A DNA stretch of 64,000 bases from Actinoallomurus sp050942425. Its GTDB lineage: Bacteria; Actinomycetota; Actinomycetes; Streptosporangiales; Streptosporangiaceae. How positions within the stretch are numbered: position 1 is the stretch's first letter; each line of letters starts with the position of its first letter. The stretch is taken from assembly GCF_050942425.1 (NCBI RefSeq), contig NZ_CP192063.1:7750001-7814000 (forward strand), read 5' to 3'. This document shows positions 59,598-64,000 of this stretch, piece after piece. The notes beneath the pieces are model-generated. The model was not told the origin of the DNA. It saw only the letters and a program-made list of their open reading frames with translations, and did not search any database. The translations under genes were made by a program, and so were the position numbers.

Positions 59598-61211
59598 ATG
59601 ACCACCACTCTGCAGCCGGCACCTACCGCCGACGCTCCACGCACCCGACGGCCCGCCCACCGGCGATGGCTGCTGCATCCGATCGTGCTCGCGACCGCCG
59701 CCGCCGCCATTCTCCACCTGCTGTGGGCCAAGTACGCCGCGACCGACGGCGGAGACCTCGCCGCACAGTATGCCTGGACCAGGTTCGCGTTCCGCCATCC
59801 CGGCTCCGCGTACGACTTCGCGTGGTACGGCGGCATGCACCCGGCGTCCTACAGCGTTCTCGCGCCGTACCTCATGGCACTGATCGGCGTGCGCACGGCC
59901 GCGGTGATCGCCGGCACTCTCTCGGCCGCCCTGGTCGCCCTGATACTCGTCCGCTCGGGGATCCGACGCCCCCTCGCCCCGGCGCTGTGGGGCGCGTTCT
60001 CCCTGTCCTGCAACGCCGTGTCCGGCCGCGTCACCTTCGCACTGGGCCTGCTGTTCGGGCTGGCCGCCGTGACCGTGGTGTTCGTCCCCCGGGGCCCCCG
60101 GCCGCTCCGCGCCGGCGCCGTCGTCGCCCTCGGGCTACTCGCCACCCTCGCCAGCCCCGTCGCCGGACTGTTCCTGGAGGTCGTCGCCGCCGCGCTGTTC
60201 CTCACGCGACGCCGCCAGGCGGCCTACGCCGTCGCCGCCGGCCCGCCCGTGGTCGTCGCGGGGTCCGCGCTGTTCTTCCCCTTCAGCGGCGTCCAGCCGT
60301 TCGCCTGGTACCTCGTCGTCGCACCGATCATCGCCTCCCTGGCGCTCGCGAAGTACGCGCCCCGCGAGTGGCGGACCGTACGCATGGGCGCGGTGGTGTA
60401 CGCGATCGGGACCGTGCTCACCTTCATCATCCCGTCGCAGGTGGGCAGCAACGTCGACCGGATGGCCCTCATCTTCGCGGGCCCGGTCCTGCTGGCCGCC
60501 GCGATGCGGCGGCGCATGGCGGTCCTCTACATCGCGTTCGCGGCCACGGTCATCTCGCAGATCGTCCGGCCGGTCTTCGACCTCGTCAACACGGCCGCGA
60601 ACGTCGGGCACACGGCGAGCCTGGTGAACGAGCTGCGCCGGGTACGCGCCGACCGCGGACGGATCGAGGTCGTCCCGGAGCGCACCCACCTGGAGGCCTC
60701 GGCACTGGCCTCGGAGGTCAACCTCGCCCGCGGCTGGAACCGTCAGGCCGACGTGCAGCGCAACGCCGTGTTCTACGACGGCACGCTCACCCCGGACACC
60801 TACCACGCGTGGCTACGCCGATGGGCGGTGGGTTATGTCGTGCTGCCATCGGCCCAGCCCGACTGGCAGGCCGAAGAGGAGGCCCGCATCGTCGGCGCGG
60901 GCCAGCCCTGGCTGAAGCCGGTATGGAAGAACCGGTACTGGCGCCTGTACCAGGTCACCGACGCCGTCCCCCTCGCCGACCCACCGGCGACCGTGGACCG
61001 CGCGCTGGACAACGAACTCGACGTCACCGTCGCGACGAAGGGCTCGGTGCTGATCCGCGTCCCCTGGTCACCCTGGCTGAAGGTCCTCGACGGCCGCCCG
61101 GGCTGCCTGGCCAAGTCAGGCGACTGGATCCGCCTGTACGCCCCCGAACCCGGCAAGTACCGCATCGCCGCCCCATACCGCCTCCCCCGCGGCTCCTCCT
61201 GCCCCCGCTGA
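59598..61211 (+). CDS. Polytopic membrane protein of unknown function, 537 aa
   Basis: About ten hydrophobic helices cover residues 25-345, starting LHPIVLATAAAAILHLLWAK, with a conserved-looking acidic loop after helix 1 (YAATDGGDLAAQYAWTRFAF). The C-terminal 190 residues are soluble (SEVNLARGWNRQADVQRNAV; WAVGYVVLPSAQPDWQAEEE). The layout recalls GT-C-type glycosyltransferases or related polytopic proteins, but no catalytic motif can be named. It is divergent from the FHA-ABC gene across 278 bp that show no other feature. ATG 59598 has GGGGAG twelve bases upstream. Confidence 0.75.
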   Translation: MTTTLQPAPTADAPRTRRPAHRRWLLHPIVLATAAAAILHLLWAKYAATDGGDLAAQYAWTRFAFRHPGSAYDFAWYGGMHPASYSVLAPYLMALIGVRTAAVIAGTLSAALVALILVRSGIRRPLAPALWGAFSLSCNAVSGRVTFALGLLFGLAAVTVVFVPRGPRPLRAGAVVALGLLATLASPVAGLFLEVVAAALFLTRRRQAAYAVAAGPPVVVAGSALFFPFSGVQPFAWYLVVAPIIASLALAKYAPREWRTVRMGAVVYAIGTVLTFIIPSQVGSNVDRMALIFAGPVLLAAAMRRRMAVLYIAFAATVISQIVRPVFDLVNTAANVGHTASLVNELRRVRADRGRIEVVPERTHLEASALASEVNLARGWNRQADVQRNAVFYDGTLTPDTYHAWLRRWAVGYVVLPSAQPDWQAEEEARIVGAGQPWLKPVWKNRYWRLYQVTDAVPLADPPATVDRALDNELDVTVATKGSVLIRVPWSPWLKVLDGRPGCLAKSGDWIRLYAPEPGKYRIAAPYRLPRGSSCPR

Positions 61212-61251
61212 CTCCACCGCGCGTCAGCCGCGGATCCGTGGCCGGCCTTGC

Positions 61252-61752
61252 TCAGGCTTCCAGGCCGGTCAGCAATCTCGCTACGTCGAGTCCGGTGTTC
61301 AGGTAGTCGACGAAGAGGGGGTTGTTCAGCGCCCACCTGGATCGGCGGTAGCGGATCAAGAAGATCGCATCATCGGTGGAGTAGCCCATGTTGATGAGGG
61401 TTTGGGCGACGACCAGTCCGGAGCGGTTGTATCCGGAGTGGCAGCGTACGAGGACGCGGCGGCCTTCGCTCAGTGCCTCGGTGGCGAGATCTGCCATCCG
61501 GCAGATCCAATCGATATGGTCCGGATGCAGCGGCCCGTCGGGCGTCTCAGCGTAGTGATGTTCCACTCCAGCGGCCGGGCCGTGGCCGTCGCGCCGGTAG
61601 AGGCTGATCACCAGTTCGAACTCGGTTCCGGCGACGGCAGGTTGTCGAGTGCCTGCCTGGCCCCGATAGTGATGACCGCCCATCCACAGCCGGGTGACGA
61701 TCTCATCCCATGGAGAGTTCGCGTCGGGCGCTCCACGACCCTTGGTACGCAC
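61252..61752 (-). CDS. Dual-specificity-type protein phosphatase
   Basis: The 166-aa product has the phosphatase signature RVLVRCHSGYNRSGLVV (C-x5-R at about residues 104-110) and the general-acid loop probably in HHYAETPDGPLHPDHIDW. The length and topology match small DSP/tyrosine phosphatases that act on phosphoproteins or phosphorylated small molecules. GTG 61752 follows AGGAG by seven bases. It lies opposite and close to a Ser/Thr kinase locus, which may be coincidence. Confidence 0.85.
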   Translation of the reverse strand: MRTKGRGAPDANSPWDEIVTRLWMGGHHYRGQAGTRQPAVAGTEFELVISLYRRDGHGPAAGVEHHYAETPDGPLHPDHIDWICRMADLATEALSEGRRVLVRCHSGYNRSGLVVAQTLINMGYSTDDAIFLIRYRRSRWALNNPLFVDYLNTGLDVARLLTGLEA

Positions 61753-61939
61753 GGTGTCGCTCCTGCCGGTGCCGCCCGACCGCGTCCAAGGCCGGGAAAG
61801 ATCAGATGATCACGACATCACCGTACATCCGGCATCCTCGGCTCGTGGATCGACTTCGCCGATCTGCGGGCGGGTGACCCGCTTGTCGGAGCCGCGTGGT
61901 GGACGCCGCCGCCGGTATGGCCGTGACAAGATCAAGAGC

Positions 61940-62605
61940 GTGGCAGTCGATGGAGTTGGAGTCTCGGCGTTCCCCCAGGGATCCACGGTGGTCCACCGGG
62001 ACGTGCTGCGGGGCAAAGTGTGGTCTGCGGCCCCCTTTCGGGTGATCGAGGACACCGGCACCGTGCTGATGCTCGCCTGCTGGCCGGGCGTCGAGATGCT
62101 CGCGCCGACCACCTGGATCCAGTGGCTGCGCACCGGTGACGATGCCGTGCGCAAACAGGCCATCCCGAACCTGGCCTCCGGCCGCTGGGAACTGGACCGG
62201 TGGGTCTGGCGGGACACCACCTTGCTCGCGCGATACGAGGCCGGTCAGTACTTCAGCGTCAGCCGATTCTTCGACGCCGGGGGCCACTGCGGCGGCTGGT
62301 ACGTCGACTTCGTCCGTCCCGTCGAGCGGACTGCCATCGGCATCGACACCTTCGACCTGCTGGTGGACCTGGTCGTGACGGCGGACCTGTCGACCTACCG
62401 CTGGAAGGACGAGGACGAATACGCCCAAGGCCGCCGCCTCGGACTGATCGACGACGCACTCCACCAGCGCGTCGAGACCGCACGCCGGCAGGTCGTCTCC
62501 CTGGTCGAATCCCGCCAAGGCCCCTTCTCCGACGACTGGTCAGCATGGAAGCGCGACCCGGCCTGGCCCGCGCCGGCACTCCCCCTCGACACGCCCGCCG
62601 GCTAG
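61940..62605 (+). CDS. DUF402 (FomD-like) protein
   Basis: The 221-aa product has DVLRGKVWSAAPFRVIEDTG, WVWRDTTLLARYEAGQYFSV, GGWYVDFVRPVERTAIGIDT and FDLLVDLVVTADLSTYRWKD, the DUF402 pattern with acidic residues (YVDF, DLVVTAD, DEDEY) that bind metal in FomD-type nucleoside diphosphatases. It probably hydrolyses a phosphate or nucleotide ester. GTG 61940 has a weak SD. It precedes the small membrane protein gene by 112 bp in the same direction. Confidence 0.85.
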   Translation: MAVDGVGVSAFPQGSTVVHRDVLRGKVWSAAPFRVIEDTGTVLMLACWPGVEMLAPTTWIQWLRTGDDAVRKQAIPNLASGRWELDRWVWRDTTLLARYEAGQYFSVSRFFDAGGHCGGWYVDFVRPVERTAIGIDTFDLLVDLVVTADLSTYRWKDEDEYAQGRRLGLIDDALHQRVETARRQVVSLVESRQGPFSDDWSAWKRDPAWPAPALPLDTPAG

Positions 62606-62717
62606 AAGCCGAGGACGCGCGGCCGTGCCACGCATCCAACACACGCGGTGAACTGTTCGGGGTCCGTCGGCGTCTGAATGACGTAGGTCTCGCGATACGG
62701 CCCTCCACGGAGTCGGC

Positions 62718-63119
62718 ATGAACGCACTGGATGGCGCAGCGGCGCTCGTCACCATCTGCTCGTTCCTCCTCGCGCTGTGGCAGTTCCTGGAAGCCCGGCA
62801 TACGAGGCAGACCGAACGAGAGCGGATCGCCCAACAGAGTGAACGGATCCGGAACGCAGTCGCCGCCGCGATCGGGGGCGCAGAGGCCGCGGACCTCATT
62901 GTGCAGCGTGCCAAGCAGGAAGGCGCGACCGTCACGGAACTGCAGAACATCGCCCGCACCATGCGGATGCACATGGGCCTGCTGGCTCGCCAGCTCGAAC
63001 AGGAACACTCGCTGCTCGAAGCCTGGCAACAGGGCAAGCTGTCGAGCAGTTCGAGTCCCCGCGCCGTCCGGAAGGATCACGACCAGCAGCCCGCAGCCAC
63101 GACGCCGGACCCATCATGA
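62718..63119 (+). CDS. Small membrane-anchored coiled-coil protein
   Basis: ATG 62718 follows GGAG by five bases. The 133-aa product starts with a hydrophobic helix (LDGAAALVTICSFLLALWQF) and continues with charged heptad-like helices (EARHTRQTERERIAQQSERI; AKQEGATVTELQNIARTMRM; LARQLEQEHSLLEAWQQ), ending in a Ser/Pro tail. No family is recognised. It overlaps the kinase gene as ATGA, so the two are coupled; it may be a membrane partner of the kinase. Confidence 0.75.
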   Translation: MNALDGAAALVTICSFLLALWQFLEARHTRQTERERIAQQSERIRNAVAAAIGGAEAADLIVQRAKQEGATVTELQNIARTMRMHMGLLARQLEQEHSLLEAWQQGKLSSSSSPRAVRKDHDQQPAATTPDPS

Positions 63120-64000
63120 GCATCGCACCTCCGGCGCCCGACGCCGCGGAAGAGTGGCCGGAGAACAACCCGCCCATGCGGCTGGGCTTCTGTAAGCCGA
63201 TCAGGGTTCGGCGGGGAGGCATGGGACTCGTCTACCTCTGCGAACGCGAGGAGATGAACGACCAGGTCGCGGTCAAGCGCCTCAACGCCGAGCTGAGCTC
63301 CATCCCAGGCGTCGCTGAAACATTCCTGCACGAGTGCTATCTCTGGCTGCAACTCGGCCGCCACCCCAACGTCACGACCGCCCTGTCCGCGCACCGGGTT
63401 CCGCAGGAGCCGCCTCATCTCGTCTTGGAGTACGTGCCGCGTTCTCTGCGGGACATCATCACCGATCGTCGAATCGGTCTGGCGGAGGCCGTCCGCGTCC
63501 TGATCGGCGTCACAGACGGGCTCGCCCACGCCCGGGAGCGTCTCCCCGGGTTCGTCCACGCCGACCTCAAACCGGAGAACATCCTCGTCGGGGCCGACGA
63601 AACCGCCAAGATCACAGATCTGGGCCTCGCGCGGACGCTACGAGCAGCCGCCCATACGAACCCGGCGTACAGCTACGAGGGCGGAGGAGGCACTCCGTTG
63701 TACATGGCACCCGAGCAGATTCTTCAGGGTGCCCCCACCGAGGCCGGCGACATCTACGCCATCGGATGCGTGGCCCACGAACTGGTCGCGGGCGAGCCGA
63801 CCTACGGACGCCCGCAGGGCGTCGAGGACTATCTGCTGCGGCACCTGCACCGTGACGCGGTCCCGCTTGACCGCCTACGAAAGGACACACCGGCCGAACT
63901 CGCCAGGCTCGTGACGGAGATGCTCGCCAAGAACGCGAACGCCCGGCCCGGCCTCGATCACGTACGGACGACCCTGCGCGCCATCGCCGAGATGCTCGGC
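63116..64000 (+). CDS. Ser/Thr protein kinase (3' end cut by window edge)
   Basis: The frame is open for 295 codons to the window end. Kinase motifs are: a shortened glycine loop (VRRGGMGLVYL), the lysine in VAVKRL, catalytic loop VHADLKPENIL (HAD replacing HRD), metal loop ITDLGLA (DLG replacing DFG), activation-segment end GTPLYMAPEQI and the F-helix DIYAIGCVAHEL. The catalytic and metal-binding residues are intact, so activity is likely. No transmembrane helix is seen before the edge. ATG 63116 overlaps the stop of the coiled-coil protein gene. Confidence 0.9.
   Translation, partial: MSIAPPAPDAAEEWPENNPPMRLGFCKPIRVRRGGMGLVYLCEREEMNDQVAVKRLNAELSSIPGVAETFLHECYLWLQLGRHPNVTTALSAHRVPQEPPHLVLEYVPRSLRDIITDRRIGLAEAVRVLIGVTDGLAHARERLPGFVHADLKPENILVGADETAKITDLGLARTLRAAAHTNPAYSYEGGGGTPLYMAPEQILQGAPTEAGDIYAIGCVAHELVAGEPTYGRPQGVEDYLLRHLHRDAVPLDRLRKDTPAELARLVTEMLAKNANARPGLDHVRTTLRAIAEMLG

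Overview
The window is very GC-rich, with dense genes, many GTG starts, SD sites of the GGAGG type and ATGA gene overlaps. With the protein families present (PF04672-type methyltransferase, twin-FHA ABC exporter, CBM2 cellulase, ECF sigma factors, FomD-like DUF402 protein) this points to the chromosome of a soil actinomycete, probably Streptomyces/Streptosporangiales-like. No rRNA or tRNA gene, insertion sequence or CRISPR array was found.

Layout. 1-5,026: truncated serine hydrolase, an unknown protein, two secreted proteins and an NmrA-type reductase. 5,076-15,862: one leftward alpha-glucan operon, in transcription order lacI - solute-binding lipoprotein - two permeases - GH13 alpha-glucosidase - secreted debranching-like enzyme - cytoplasmic debranching enzyme. 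A palindromic operator precedes lacI and inverted repeats sit in the intercistronic gaps. 16,202-18,570: two CNNM/CBS membrane proteins. 18,792-21,568: leftward trio of polyprenyl-phosphate sugar-1-P transferase, methyltransferase and PIG-L deacetylase. 21,774-28,696: hemerythrin-like protein, secreted GH2 beta-galactosidase, two small membrane or secreted proteins, and a KhtT/KhtU-like cation/proton antiporter. 28,836-35,720: pirin with a perfect palindromic operator, phosphoglucomutase, AlkB-like dioxygenase, a 960-aa PcfJ-like protein and a pentapeptide-repeat protein. 35,731-39,526: regulator remnant, ECF sigma factor fused to a zinc-binding anti-sigma-like segment, TM helix and sensor domain, then a divergent HxlR/QorB pair. 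39,706-44,404: CBM2-GH5 cellulase behind a CebR-type operator, divergent from a GH2 exo-beta-glucosaminidase. 44,747-48,322: coupled LytM-like pseudoenzyme, haem-type membrane protein and NuoF-ferredoxin fusion. 48,409-54,038: four regulators (AraC, MarR, ArsR with DUF5937) paired with reductase, DoxX and MFS genes. 54,241-61,211: ROK kinase, methyltransferase, FHA-FHA-ABC exporter and a polytopic membrane protein. 61,252-64,000: protein phosphatase, DUF402 protein, membrane coiled-coil protein and a truncated Ser/Thr kinase.

The dominant theme is polysaccharide use: alpha-glucan import and hydrolysis, cellulose, chitosan and galactoside hydrolysis, then sugar-phosphate metabolism (ROK kinase, phosphoglucomutase). 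A second theme is redox/electrophile response (pirin, DoxX, QorB-like, NmrA-like proteins), with MarR-type operators of the same TTGAA-N2-TTCAA form before pirin and DoxX. The least familiar pieces are the PcfJ-like protein, the ECF sigma fusion, the LytM-haem-NuoF module and the kinase/coiled-coil pair at the right edge.
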